From Akkermansia muciniphila (lineage in GTDB: Bacteria; Verrucomicrobiota; Verrucomicrobiia; Verrucomicrobiales; Akkermansiaceae): 64,000 bases of DNA. Of this stretch, positions 19,146 through 28,304 are shown in pieces (position 1 is the stretch's first letter; every line of letters starts with the position of its first letter). Below the pieces are notes generated by a model. It ran no database searches. It was given only the letters and a program-made list of their open reading frames with translations, and was not told the DNA's origin. The position numbers and the translations under genes are program-made. The stretch is from the NCBI GenBank assembly GCA_945874895.1, contig CAMCIC010000001.1, positions 186,001 to 250,000 of the forward strand, written 5' to 3'.

Positions 19146-19583
19146 ATGGCTGGCAGTGTAGGTGGAGATGGAAGCGATCCGGAGTTTCAGGTCGCTCCCA
19201 TGATTGATGTTTTGTTGGTGTTGCTCATATTTTTCATGAGCATCACCACCGATCAGATACTGAAGGTTGACAAGTCGATTTCTCTACCTCTGGCGCCTAA
19301 CGCCAAGGTGCGGAAGGTCGATTTGCAAAACCAGGCCGTGGTCAACATTGACTGGAATGCCAGCCAAAACAAAGCCGTCGTGCGATTCGGTCAACAGCTA
19401 TGCGATCCTATTGAAAAACTCTCGGAGTTCGTGAAACCCATGAAGGATGCCAACCCAAAACTGCAGATGATCATCCGCAGCGATGGCGACACTCCCTCGG
19501 TAGAAGTTCAAAAAGTGATCGAACAGGTTGCCATCGGTGGTGTGGACAACATTTCGTTGTCGGGTGTAAATCGTAAGAAATGA
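19146..19583 (+). CDS. ExbD/TolR biopolymer transport protein (first copy)
   Basis: A 145-residue protein with one N-terminal membrane helix and a periplasmic ExbD/TolR domain. The essential membrane aspartate is Asp21 in VAPMIDVLLVLLIFFMS. The periplasmic part ends with the family pattern LQMIIRSDGDTPSVEVQKVI. It lies 27 bp after the ExbB gene and 7 bp before a second ExbD. Two different ExbD copies beside one ExbB suggest a hetero-dimeric ExbD rod. Confidence 0.93.
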   Translation: MAGSVGGDGSDPEFQVAPMIDVLLVLLIFFMSITTDQILKVDKSISLPLAPNAKVRKVDLQNQAVVNIDWNASQNKAVVRFGQQLCDPIEKLSEFVKPMKDANPKLQMIIRSDGDTPSVEVQKVIEQVAIGGVDNISLSGVNRKK

Positions 19584-19590
19584 AACGGTA

Positions 19591-20040
19591 ATGAGCAGAA
19601 ACAAGGTTCGTAGAAGATCTTCTGAAATTCATATTGGATTCCAAATCGCTCCGATGATCGACGTGGTCTTCGTGATTATGTTGTTCTTCATGGTGATGGC
19701 GGGCAAAGTTCAGAAAGAGCAGGAATTGAATCTCAAACTCCCTGGCTCGATGCCCCCAGAGGCTCCCGTAGATGTCATCGAAGAAACGCAAATCAGCGTG
19801 ATGGAAACAGGAGAAATTCTCCTCAACGATGAAATGTTGGCCGAGCCAGCAGATGCCAAGTTGGCACAACTGACGGCGACACTGATCCGTCTCAAAGCTT
19901 CCTCGGATGCTGCCAAAAGCAAAATTGTCTGCACCATCATCGCAAGTGAATATTCCCAGTTCCAGCGTGTGGTGGATGTCTTGAATGCGCTTTCCGTGGC
20001 GCAAATTGAAAACGTTACTTTTGAAGTACCTGTTCAGTGA
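19591..20040 (+). CDS. ExbD/TolR biopolymer transport protein (second copy)
   Basis: A 149-residue ExbD/TolR protein distinct from the preceding copy. The membrane aspartate is Asp24 in IAPMIDVVFVIMLFFMV. The N-terminus is basic (KVRRRSS), giving the inside orientation, and the C-terminal domain contains IVCTIIASEYSQFQRVVDVL. The two copies share mainly the membrane segment, so they are likely old paralogues with separate roles in the rod dimer. Confidence 0.93.
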   Translation: MSRNKVRRRSSEIHIGFQIAPMIDVVFVIMLFFMVMAGKVQKEQELNLKLPGSMPPEAPVDVIEETQISVMETGEILLNDEMLAEPADAKLAQLTATLIRLKASSDAAKSKIVCTIIASEYSQFQRVVDVLNALSVAQIENVTFEVPVQ

Positions 20041-20071
20041 TCCCTAAACTTCCTAACCATCTCCGACACCC

Positions 20072-21736
20072 ATGAATCCCAATGACCCCATTCCAGAAAA
20101 TGTTATCGTAACAGGCGATGTCCTACCCCCAAAGAAGAAGAGGGGTCTTGCCTATTTGCTGGCTCAAATGGGCCTGAGTTCCTTTTTGGTTTCCGTCATC
20201 GTGCACATCGTTTTTGTGCTGCTCGCTATCTTCATTTTCTACAGGATTGTAGAACCACCCAAAGAGAAACCTGTTGATTTCTTACCCGGCGGCGGCGGCG
20301 GTGGCGGATCAGGTGGCGAAACGGCACACAAAATCAAGAGCACGATGCGTCGTTCGGTTTCTACGGCGGTCTCGAACAAGAAAATTCTCTCTTCAAGTGC
20401 GAATGCCAGCTTCTCTCTTCCCGAAACCTCGGACATGATGGATTCGGCTTTGCCTATGGATGTCACAGCCGGTGCAGGCTCCGGTGGCGGTGCAGGCGGC
20501 GGTAGGGGAACAGGAACGGGCACCGGTGCTGGAAGCGGCACGGGACCCGGAAAAGGATTTGGTGATGGTCAGCTCGGTTTGGGAGCGCTTATCCCTACCT
20601 TGATGAAAGGACGCTGCTCAGATAGCGAGAGAAGCATCATGTTGAGAGACGCGGGCGGCCCTCCCGAAATTGAAGCAGCTGTGAAAAAATCCCTTGCGTG
20701 GCTCAAGAAAACACAAAAGTCAAACGGCTCATGGGGAGCAAACCGTGAGGTTGCGATGACAGGACTTGCCTTGCTCTGCTACTTGGGTCACTGCGAAAGT
20801 ACCCAATCTCCCGAATACGGTGAAAATGTATCAAAGGGCATTACCTTTTTGATCAATAACTCGCTCAAGAATCAAGGGAAATTGGCCACCAGTCTGGCTG
20901 ATAAGCACTGGGTTTACGAACATGCCATTGCTACCTATGCCCTGGCTGAGGCCTTTACCTTCTCGAAAAACCTCCAGTTTCCCATTCCTGAACTAGAAAA
21001 CGCTGTCGTCAAGGGAGCCATGGAAATCATCGGAGGACAGAATCAAAACGGATCATGGGACTACGGATACGATATCGAATCCAAGCGCAATGACCTTTCG
21101 GTGGCAGGTTGGCAGCTACAAGCACTCAAGGCCGCAAAAGCCACAGGTCTGAAATTCGAGGGTTTTGATAGCTGCATTCGCCGCGCGGTGGATTGTATCC
21201 AAGACAAAACTTCCGAAAAAGGCTGCTACGTGAATGACGGTGGCTTCGCCTATGCAGGCAGTGGCAGCGTCAAGCCGCCGATGACATCTGTCGCAGTGTT
21301 GTGTTTGCAGCACTGGAACAAGGAAACATCCAAGCCTGCCAAAGAAGGGGTCAAGTTCATGATGGACGGACTCGAAGACCGAGGCAAAAACGGCAGAGAA
21401 AAGTTCGCGGGCAAACCTAGAGGGGAATATGCTTTCAAGTATGATGGCGATGATGATCGATGCAATTTGTATTCCTTCTATTACGCGAGCCAGTGCATGC
21501 GTAACGCGGGAGGAAGCGAGTGGAAGGAAATGAACAAAGCCATTATCGAAGAGATTTTGCCTGCGCAAAATTCGGATGGTTCTTTCAAAAGCAATAATAC
21601 GCCACTCAGCAATTACCCTTGCAAATCGACTTATCTCCATTGCCTGAACACCTTGATTCTCGAGGTCTACTATCGATTCCTCCCCGCTACCAGTTCGGGC
21701 TCAGGTCGATCATCCGCTTTTGATGATCTCAGGTAA
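20072..21736 (+). CDS. Membrane-anchored alpha/alpha-toroid protein in TonB position
   Basis: A 554-residue protein in the place where TonB or TolA would be expected. Residues 35-60 form one membrane anchor (FLVSVIVHIVFVLLAIFIFY) after a short basic cytoplasmic tail. Glycine-rich linkers follow at about 72-81 and 132-170. From about residue 195 to 535 lies a prenyltransferase/squalene-cyclase-type helical toroid with QW-like repeats: KKTQKSNGSWG, GGQNQNGSWDYGYD and LPAQNSDGSFKSNN. No DxDD cyclase motif is evident, so a binding rather than catalytic role is likely. There is no TonB C-terminal domain. Last gene of the operon, followed by a strong terminator. Confidence 0.87.
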   Translation: MNPNDPIPENVIVTGDVLPPKKKRGLAYLLAQMGLSSFLVSVIVHIVFVLLAIFIFYRIVEPPKEKPVDFLPGGGGGGGSGGETAHKIKSTMRRSVSTAVSNKKILSSSANASFSLPETSDMMDSALPMDVTAGAGSGGGAGGGRGTGTGTGAGSGTGPGKGFGDGQLGLGALIPTLMKGRCSDSERSIMLRDAGGPPEIEAAVKKSLAWLKKTQKSNGSWGANREVAMTGLALLCYLGHCESTQSPEYGENVSKGITFLINNSLKNQGKLATSLADKHWVYEHAIATYALAEAFTFSKNLQFPIPELENAVVKGAMEIIGGQNQNGSWDYGYDIESKRNDLSVAGWQLQALKAAKATGLKFEGFDSCIRRAVDCIQDKTSEKGCYVNDGGFAYAGSGSVKPPMTSVAVLCLQHWNKETSKPAKEGVKFMMDGLEDRGKNGREKFAGKPRGEYAFKYDGDDDRCNLYSFYYASQCMRNAGGSEWKEMNKAIIEEILPAQNSDGSFKSNNTPLSNYPCKSTYLHCLNTLILEVYYRFLPATSSGSGRSSAFDDLR

Positions 21737-21769
21737 GATTCGTTAGCTCCATTGTCATTCCATAAGACA

Positions 21770-21808
21770 AAAGCCGGCATCCGTCATTCGGACGCCGGCT
21801 TTCCTTTT
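21770..21808 (+). terminator. Rho-independent terminator of the Exb operon
   Basis: AAAGCCGGC-A-TCCG and CGGA-C-GCCGGCTTT form a long stem around a short loop, followed by TTCCTTTT. It lies 34 bp after the stop of the toroid gene and closes the plus-strand operon. Confidence 0.85.
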
Positions 21809-21909
21809 GATTTGTCATGCAGGCGACTATTGCCCCTATAGAGTATTGCTTGTCCTGAGATTGAGAAGGACAGGATCGAGTCGAGGAAAGAACTCTGTAA
21901 GACAGGGGT

Positions 21910-22413
21910 TTATTTCTCGACGTTGCGCAGGGCGGCTTTCAACTGCTGTTTGAATTCACTGTTGCTCGGGGCACCATGCCAAAGCAACTTGCCATTGACT
22001 CCGTAGATGGCCACATGCGGAATGTCATTGTGCTCGAGGCCTATGCTCCCCCCTTGCATAACGGGATACGTCACGCGCGCGTTTTTGAGAATTTTGAGTA
22101 TCGCATCCTTGGGGCTATTTTGCGCTTCCAATCCCACAACGATCAGACCTTTCTTTTCTCCCGATTGGGACAGCTTTTGCATTTCTGGCAGACTGGCAAG
22201 GCATGGCGGGCAATTGACGCCCCAAGACTCCACAACCAGCACTTTTCCCGTCAGGGCTTTCGCATCAAACGGAGCATCGTTGACCTGCGGACCAAACTGG
22301 ACCTTATCAACACTCACATCCGGCATTGAGATTGCTACTTTTTCCTTCGCATGGAGCAAAAACGGTAGAATGGCGAGGGAGGCGAACCATGGGTAGACTT
22401 TAGATAGTTTCAT
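21910..22413 (-). CDS. TlpA-like periplasmic thioredoxin
   Basis: A 167-residue secreted protein with a signal peptide (MKLSKVYPWFASLAILPFLL). The redoxin motif is C-P-P-C in ESWGVNCPPCLASLPEMQKL, and the cis-Pro loop IPHVAIYGVNGKLLWHG is present. TlpA/ResA-type proteins reduce disulfides outside the cytoplasm, for example in cytochrome c maturation. No cytochrome maturation gene is adjacent, so the partner is unknown. It is convergent with the Exb operon. Confidence 0.9.
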   Translation of the reverse strand: MKLSKVYPWFASLAILPFLLHAKEKVAISMPDVSVDKVQFGPQVNDAPFDAKALTGKVLVVESWGVNCPPCLASLPEMQKLSQSGEKKGLIVVGLEAQNSPKDAILKILKNARVTYPVMQGGSIGLEHNDIPHVAIYGVNGKLLWHGAPSNSEFKQQLKAALRNVEK

Positions 22414-22489
22414 AAGGAGGATGTGGTGACGTGTTAAAAAAGTTTCTATTCTTTGATACTACGAAGTAGAAGGTCGAATCCATCAGAAA

Positions 22490-23926
22490 CTAAAGGAATT
22501 TTTTCCATCGACTATGACGCAACACCTCGGAGGGAACCCATCGCTCCCACGTAGGATCACCCTTGAGCCACATCTCACGCACTTCGTAACTACTGATGCG
22601 CATCAACTCCGGATCACCTTGGGCAATCTCGCGCACTTGTCCGATTTCCAGCAGATATTCCAGCAGTTTTTTCTGTTCGGCAGGAACGCGTGCCGTTCTT
22701 GCGGTAGAAATCTGCCCGTCATCGGATCGCGTCATCGGATAAACGTAAAGGCGCAATCCATGACGCAGCATACGACCGAAGGATTCCAAAAGGCCGCCGG
22801 GAATTTCCTCATACCATTTTTCCTGAAACAGCTCTTCGAATAGCGGCACTCCCAGAACGATGCCTACGGGCTTGCGCGTATAACGCGTGACAAACTCGCT
22901 CACTCGGAAAAACCGTGCATATTTCGAAATCAATACATGCTTGCCCAATGACTGCAGCACATCGGCACGTGCCAGAAAGTCTTCTTTGTTCACCTTGCCC
23001 TCATGCGTCAGCAAATTGTTCATGGTCAGCTCCATCACTTCGAGACAGGCATCCGTTTCCTCACCAAAATCCTCTCGAAATGCCATGGCTCCGCGCGCCA
23101 GCATGTCCATGTGCAATCTCGTAACCGGATCGAAACTACCGCGCTTCAGCAAGACGGATTTGCCATAAAATACATCCGATGCTTGTTGGATCGATCCATC
23201 GGGACAGAATAACGCTGAATCCGCGAGGCCTTCTTCGACAAGAGAAAGAGCGCACACACGATCTTCAAACTCCGCTCTCTCAAACATCGTTCCTTCGGTA
23301 TGCAGCATATCGATTTCCACTCGTCTGCGATCCAATCCCTCCATCAATTCGCGCAACATCGACGCCAGAGATTCCCTACGATAATAAGCGGCCGACAAAA
23401 GGTTCACTCCAAGAATTCCGAGGGCGGAGGCCTGCTCCGCATTGGTGTCATCCAACAAACGCACGTGCAACACGATTTGTTGGATGGCCCCGCGCGGTTG
23501 GGCCTGGAATCTCACCCCCATCCAGCCTTGGCAGGCACTGCTGTCCGTGTCGCGGAATCCGCGCGCCCTTACGGTATCCGCAAGGGCGAAAAACGTTGTA
23601 TTCTCACCGCGCTTTTCCTCCAAGCGCTGGCGCAGAATCGCAAACTCATGATCGAGCATAGCTTTGAGCCGCTGTTGCGAGACATAGCGATCGCAACGAC
23701 CATAAATTTCATCGCTGAAAGTCATATCGTAGGCCGACATTGTCTTGGCGACGGTTCCAGCCGCTCCGCCGGCGCGGAAAAACCAATTGGCAATTTCCTG
23801 TCCTGCGCCAATTTCTGCAATGGTGCCGTAGATCAGAGGATCCAGATTGATGGCGAGGGCTTTCTCCAGAGTGCCCCTCGTTTTCGCAGCGATCAAATCG
23901 TCTTGCATGCGCGAACCATGCGTCAT
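22490..23926 (-). CDS. Conserved hypothetical protein, about 478 residues
   Basis: A long soluble protein without signal peptide or membrane segment. The start at 23926 (MTHGSRMQDDLIAAK) is preferred to one at 24019, which would overlap the upstream gene by about 70 bases; the chosen start leaves a 20-bp gap. Recognisable stretches are SAYDMTFSDEIYGRCDRYVS, GWMGVRFQAQPRG and ASALGILGVNLLSAAYY. I recall such proteins, common in cyanobacteria and other phyla, being labelled TonB-dependent receptor or nicotinate-nucleotide adenylyltransferase; nothing here supports either name. It is probably co-transcribed with the SH3 gene. Confidence 0.78.
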   Translation of the reverse strand: MTHGSRMQDDLIAAKTRGTLEKALAINLDPLIYGTIAEIGAGQEIANWFFRAGGAAGTVAKTMSAYDMTFSDEIYGRCDRYVSQQRLKAMLDHEFAILRQRLEEKRGENTTFFALADTVRARGFRDTDSSACQGWMGVRFQAQPRGAIQQIVLHVRLLDDTNAEQASALGILGVNLLSAAYYRRESLASMLRELMEGLDRRRVEIDMLHTEGTMFERAEFEDRVCALSLVEEGLADSALFCPDGSIQQASDVFYGKSVLLKRGSFDPVTRLHMDMLARGAMAFREDFGEETDACLEVMELTMNNLLTHEGKVNKEDFLARADVLQSLGKHVLISKYARFFRVSEFVTRYTRKPVGIVLGVPLFEELFQEKWYEEIPGGLLESFGRMLRHGLRLYVYPMTRSDDGQISTARTARVPAEQKKLLEYLLEIGQVREIAQGDPELMRISSYEVREMWLKGDPTWERWVPSEVLRHSRWKKFL

Positions 23927-23946
23927 TTTCCGCACTGCGGCAACGC

Positions 23947-24291
23947 TCAATCCAGACTCTTGAGCAAATAATCCGCCACCCAGCCCTCGTGACCGTGCTG
24001 ATTGCGACACCAATGCCAACGGTGGATTTGCCGCAGGGAATCTAACACATCCCCGCGTTTCAAAGTCAGGACCGTGGGATCAAATGCGGCGATCGCACTG
24101 AAACGGCCCTCGCCCAGAGGTTCGAGTATTTCCTCCGGCACATAGCCTTTTTTGCCATCGCGATTCTCTGCCCAGACCCAGCCCGGCCAGGTGGGATCAC
24201 ACACGCCCGTGGTGACTTCATCACCTGGCTGCAGAAACAAGGGATCACCATCCTTGTCTTCGTAATCGGCATTGGCCACATAAGTTGACAT
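23947..24291 (-). CDS. Small protein of two SH3-like domains
   Basis: A 114-residue cytoplasmic protein that appears to be two eukaryote-like SH3 folds in tandem. The first (about residues 4-60) shows the ADYEDKDGDPLFLQPGDEV start, a WVWAE strand and the G-YVPEEILE end. The second (about 65-112) shows IAAFDPTVLTLKRGDVL, HWCRNQHGHEGWV and a final helix ADYLLKSL. These are the ALYDY, WW and G-YVP landmarks of SH3 domains rather than the secreted SH3_3 type. The absence of a signal peptide is notable. It lies 20 bp ahead of the 478-residue unknown and is probably its partner. Confidence 0.72.
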   Translation of the reverse strand: MSTYVANADYEDKDGDPLFLQPGDEVTTGVCDPTWPGWVWAENRDGKKGYVPEEILEPLGEGRFSAIAAFDPTVLTLKRGDVLDSLRQIHRWHWCRNQHGHEGWVADYLLKSLD

Positions 24292-24332
24292 GCGTTGAGC
24301 TTAGAAATTCAGGCGACAATGGCAAGAGATTC

Positions 24333-25376
24333 TCACCGCGGCGCCAACTGCACCATCAAATCGCGGAAAATCGCATCACCACCCACACGACCGCTACGGT
24401 CCAAGCTGACCTCTTTCAGTGGACCTATGTCGGATGCATCGAATTCTCTACTTGTGCGGAAACTTTTCTCTTCACCATGGATTTCCACACTCAGTTTCAC
24501 ACGATGGTTCGCCACTCGCTCCGTTTCAACGCGCATGTGATACAGGGCATGGGATTTCGGCGTGAAACCCATGTCCTCATTGCTTGTCAGTTCGCCAGGA
24601 TCATGGACGGGCTGGAAGCGAAATCCCCCGCCATCATGTCCTGGATGAAACAAGGCACGCATCCGGCCCACAGCAATCCCCACATGATAGCCCCCTTCTC
24701 CGCCCGCTTTGGCGCCGATTTTCACATCGATGCGCAAACGGTCCGGGAATGCCTCTTTTCCCGTCGCACTTTGCGCAGTGAGAACCAGTCGTTGATCGCC
24801 TTCGATCTGCGGGCGTTTGCCGCTGAGAAACAGCGAACCATCGGCGACTGACCCGTCCAATCCCTGATCGCCGCGCCAGACCATACGATGATAGCCTTTA
24901 CGCAGTGAGTCCGCTGGTTGTCGGAAAAATTCCACATGCATCTGCCGCGATGGATGCGTCTTTCCTGGATGCTCGCGTTCGTAGAGCAATCCTTCCACCG
25001 CCACTCGCATGAGATCCCGTTTGTCTCTTGGTTCCATCCACTCGATACGACTGCGGATCATGTTGACACGCAACCGTATCTCAGGTTCCGAATTCTCTGG
25101 TAGCCCGCGCAAGTGTGCGAGAACCATTTCACGATCCATGCGTAAAATTTCTTCATAGGCCGCTTGACGTTTTTCCCGCTGATCTGTCCCTAGTTGGGAA
25201 ATCGCACGGCTCAGGTCAGCTGCCGTTTTATCATCGGACAATCGCAATTTCCGCAACGACTCCGAATCAGTCGCTACCTTAGCATCGTGAAGAAACTCGA
25301 GCCTCCAATCGCCCTGTGCCGATACGGGCTTGAACAGAAAAGTGAATGCACATAGGATCAAAACGCTCTGTTTCAT
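24333..25376 (-). CDS. Secreted hypothetical protein
   Basis: About 347 residues from the ATG at 25376, chosen because it begins a signal peptide (MKQSVLILCAFTFLFKPVSA); codons further upstream encode an unlikely Cys- and Trp-rich sequence. Residues 25-120 are helical and resemble HEAT-like pairs (KRQAAYEEILRMDREMVLAH). The C-terminal part from about 140 is beta-rich and resembles a concanavalin-like jelly roll, as in DUF1080 proteins, but below the level at which I would name it. The end RVGGDAIFRDLMVQLAPR fits such a domain. Probably periplasmic. Confidence 0.72.
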   Translation of the reverse strand: MKQSVLILCAFTFLFKPVSAQGDWRLEFLHDAKVATDSESLRKLRLSDDKTAADLSRAISQLGTDQREKRQAAYEEILRMDREMVLAHLRGLPENSEPEIRLRVNMIRSRIEWMEPRDKRDLMRVAVEGLLYEREHPGKTHPSRQMHVEFFRQPADSLRKGYHRMVWRGDQGLDGSVADGSLFLSGKRPQIEGDQRLVLTAQSATGKEAFPDRLRIDVKIGAKAGGEGGYHVGIAVGRMRALFHPGHDGGGFRFQPVHDPGELTSNEDMGFTPKSHALYHMRVETERVANHRVKLSVEIHGEEKSFRTSREFDASDIGPLKEVSLDRSGRVGGDAIFRDLMVQLAPR

Positions 25377-25551
25377 ATCGCCAATAGGATGTAGGGGAAC
25401 ACAAGCATATCCTGCAGGAACACAACAAGGAAAATCACCGAATCTACCACTCCCGCAGAACCATGGGTATGATGCTCGGTCACGGGTTACCCAAAAGCAG
25501 TAATTGAATGATCCACCAGAGATCACGGCAGGTGTTCCATGCAAATGGACT

Positions 25552-26547
25552 TCATTTGCCTAGCATCTCCCTGACCTCTTCACTGCTGATTCCCGACGAA
25601 TACGGATGACTGGTGACGGCGGAGTTCCAGCGTATGGCTCCTGCAGGCTGATAACCTAGAGCAATGAGGCGCTTCTGCATGTCAGCAAAATGCGCGGCAC
25701 CGTAAAAAATCGCGATGCGTTTATGGGATTCTCGCTTCGTAATAATCCGCAACTCCTTGATCACATGAGCATTGCGGTCTTCCACGATCAATTGCTGCAA
25801 GCGGGTATCGAGCGTATCGTCCGTATCCTTTCGGGCCCCTGATGCGACCAACATGAAACGCACACGCTCCCGCAACATCGGACTGCTACCTACCCATCCA
25901 ATCACACCATTCATCAGCCAGGATTTACCACTCATCATGCGCCCCACTTGACGCAATTCCTTGTTCGCGGATGCCGCATGAGCGGACGTATGATCCCCAC
26001 GCTTCATTTCCTCCTCTAAGATCACCTGCATGGCTTGGAACGTAAGATCACAATTGCGAAAGCTCTTTTGCCGATAATGGATGCCCATGTGCTGGGTGAC
26101 CAGTCCCAATGCTGCAGCCAGTCGACCATAGCCTGATTTCTGGTGATCTTGCTCACTAGGCCATTTGATCGACCCCTTCTGTGCCGCATCAGTCACGCCT
26201 TCGTAGAGGACCAGATCGGACATTCCAAGAATGGCCTGCAATTCTCGATAATAAGCTGGTTCTGCCGCGTGCATGGCACCCACGAGGTCCACATCAGGGG
26301 CGCCAGCTTTGCGAAACAAACGACTGCCCGTCTGAACCGAAAAGGTATCAGATCCGCTCTGAATCGTGCGCACGTAAGAACTCTTGACGGACTGATGGAC
26401 GATAGGCAAATCCCCGGCCTTCACTGGAGGGGGGGTGACGGGAGCGACTGAGCAAGAAATCAGAATGCCGCAAGCGATTGCGGGAATCAAGATACGGAAT
26501 GATGTGTGCAAAAGCATTGCGAACAGGATGAGAATTCGAATCATCAA
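25552..26547 (-). CDS. TraB/GumN-like lipoprotein
   Basis: A 331-residue protein with a hydrophobic N-terminus and lipobox L-I-S-C at residues 29-32, so probably a lipoprotein; Met11 (26517) is an alternative start. The core matches the TraB/PrgY/GumN family: the first G-x-x-H motif in DLVGAMHAAEPAYYRELQ, VLYEGV with the conserved Glu, a conserved Arg-Asn in EDRNAHVI, and the second G-x-x-H in IFYGAAHFADMQKRL. These residues resemble a metal-binding site related to TIKI-type proteases. Substrate unknown. It is solitary, with 52 bp to the next upstream gene. Confidence 0.82.
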   Translation of the reverse strand: MMIRILILFAMLLHTSFRILIPAIACGILISCSVAPVTPPPVKAGDLPIVHQSVKSSYVRTIQSGSDTFSVQTGSRLFRKAGAPDVDLVGAMHAAEPAYYRELQAILGMSDLVLYEGVTDAAQKGSIKWPSEQDHQKSGYGRLAAALGLVTQHMGIHYRQKSFRNCDLTFQAMQVILEEEMKRGDHTSAHAASANKELRQVGRMMSGKSWLMNGVIGWVGSSPMLRERVRFMLVASGARKDTDDTLDTRLQQLIVEDRNAHVIKELRIITKRESHKRIAIFYGAAHFADMQKRLIALGYQPAGAIRWNSAVTSHPYSSGISSEEVREMLGK

Positions 26548-26599
26548 GCGTTTGTCAAAAACCCTCTTGTCTTCTGACTCCCGATTTTCTCACAGGCCT

Positions 26600-28126
26600 T
26601 CATGGCACTGGTGTTGGATCGCAAGTGCTTATCATATAAGCGGGGAGACCAGCACGATTGTATAGATTGCCCTCGGCCATCTTGGCCCAATTGTAACGCA
26701 CTGCGACAGGCGCTTTGATTTGATCGCAGCTCACCACGACAGTATCGCCCTCGATGGATGCTGTTGCGGGCAAGAATTTTTGATCTGATCCTGCGATGGC
26801 AAATCCTCGGAGCTCGCCACCTTTTGCCATCAAACCGCCACTGCAATGAGAAAAGGAAATGATGGCACGGTCAGCCTGAATTTTCATGCTCTCAAACAGC
26901 GGACCGGAGGATTCCACGGACTCCCCACCACAGAGAGAACGAGCAGCAAGTGCGAGGCGCTCGCCCACGGGGCGCTTGCGAATCGGATGAATATTCGCGG
27001 CATCGCCAACATCGGTGGTGACGACCAATGCCGTATGTGCCGTCTTTTGCCAGATGCGTTGCTGGGCGAGACGAAATGCCGGATGAGTATCGCGGTAGGA
27101 AGCGAGCTGAACGAACAGAAAGGGCATTTCCTTACCCCATGCCTGTCTCCAATCGGCAATCATCGCGGGAAGAAGTTTTTCATAGGACTTCGGTTGTGAG
27201 GAGTTTGACTCTCCCTGATACCAAATCACTCCACGGATCGCGTATGGTTGTAGCGGTGCAATCATTCCATGATGGAGTGAACTGGGGCAGTCATGACATC
27301 TCGTTCGGGGTTGTTTCGGCGCAGGCGGAATCGGTTCACCCTTGGCTCTTGCCGCAGAAACTTGATGGGGATGCGCATGATCGCGCTGATACTGGAAGGC
27401 CCGGTATTCCGCTGCAATTTTCTGGAATTCATCCGCGGACATCTTTTTCCACTGATCCACGAGCGATCTTGATTCCCCCGTGGCGGCAATCGTCTCCGGG
27501 CGCATCCATGACTCGATGCGCGTGCCACCAACAGAGCTCACTAACAATCCGATCGGTAGGTCCGACTTCTTCTGCAGTTCTGCGCCAAAGTAGTAGGCTA
27601 CGGCCGAGCATGAAGCAATGGTTTCCGCAGTAGCGCCCTGCCACTTGCCTGCCACGTCGTGAGCTGGTGCTTGCGCCAATTGCTCCCCGACCGTAAAAAA
27701 ACGCAGCAGCGGCTGATGCGCGGCGGCGATTTCCGCCTTCGCATTCTCGACTCCCGCCATCCTGAAATGCATGTTCGATTGACCGGAGCACAACCAGACA
27801 TCGCCTACCACCACATCAGAGATCTTCACTGCTCGATTTTCCTTCTTCGAACTGACAGACAAGTCACGACTCTCGCGGCTCGCCTTGAGCGGAGACAATC
27901 GGATCATCCATCGACCATCTCGAAGGCAAACCGTGGATTTTTTCTGATCGGCGAACACCACGGAAATTTCATCACCAGGGGCAGCATCACCCCACACTGT
28001 GACTTCTTGCTCTCTTTGGAGCACCATGTGATCGCTGAACAATGAAGAGACGCGCAATGATGGCTGGGCATCCAATGATATGGGCCATAGCAGTAGGAAA
28101 ACGAGAGATAAAAAGCATCTTGGCAT
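26600..28126 (-). CDS. Sialate O-acetylesterase family protein
   Basis: A 508-residue secreted SGNH-type esterase. Signal peptide MPRCFLSLVFLLLWPISLDA is followed by a beta-sandwich (HMVLQREQEVTVWGDAAPG). The catalytic block is WLCSGQSNM with the nucleophile Ser117. Later SSVGGTRIESWM and VIWYQGESNS are the Gly and Asn blocks, and TDVGDAANIHPIRK carries the Asp and His. Known members remove O-acetyl groups from sialic acids, and close relatives deacetylate xylan or other glycans. Function fits the sulfatases and mucinase-like protein in this window. Confidence 0.93.
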   Translation of the reverse strand: MPRCFLSLVFLLLWPISLDAQPSLRVSSLFSDHMVLQREQEVTVWGDAAPGDEISVVFADQKKSTVCLRDGRWMIRLSPLKASRESRDLSVSSKKENRAVKISDVVVGDVWLCSGQSNMHFRMAGVENAKAEIAAAHQPLLRFFTVGEQLAQAPAHDVAGKWQGATAETIASCSAVAYYFGAELQKKSDLPIGLLVSSVGGTRIESWMRPETIAATGESRSLVDQWKKMSADEFQKIAAEYRAFQYQRDHAHPHQVSAARAKGEPIPPAPKQPRTRCHDCPSSLHHGMIAPLQPYAIRGVIWYQGESNSSQPKSYEKLLPAMIADWRQAWGKEMPFLFVQLASYRDTHPAFRLAQQRIWQKTAHTALVVTTDVGDAANIHPIRKRPVGERLALAARSLCGGESVESSGPLFESMKIQADRAIISFSHCSGGLMAKGGELRGFAIAGSDQKFLPATASIEGDTVVVSCDQIKAPVAVRYNWAKMAEGNLYNRAGLPAYMISTCDPTPVP

Positions 28127-28162
28127 GGGGTCATTACGCCCGAATCATGTCGAACTGAACAG

Positions 28163-28191
28163 AAAAAACCAAAGCATCGATAAGACGATGC
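28163..28191 (-). terminator. Probable terminator downstream of gatB
   Basis: On the minus strand GCATCG-TCTTAT-CGATGC is followed by TTTGGTTTTTT. It is 114 bp after the gatB stop. An overlapping longer inverted repeat, AAAGCATCG at 28171 and CGATGCTTT at 28215, allows an alternative pairing. Confidence 0.55.
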
Positions 28192-28304
28192 GGCTCATGC
28201 TCTCCGACAGGATGCGATGCTTTAGGCCATTGCGGACTAAGATTTTCCGCATCACCATACACCTATCCGGCTTTCACGCCTTCAGGCACAAAACACGCTC
28301 CCAC

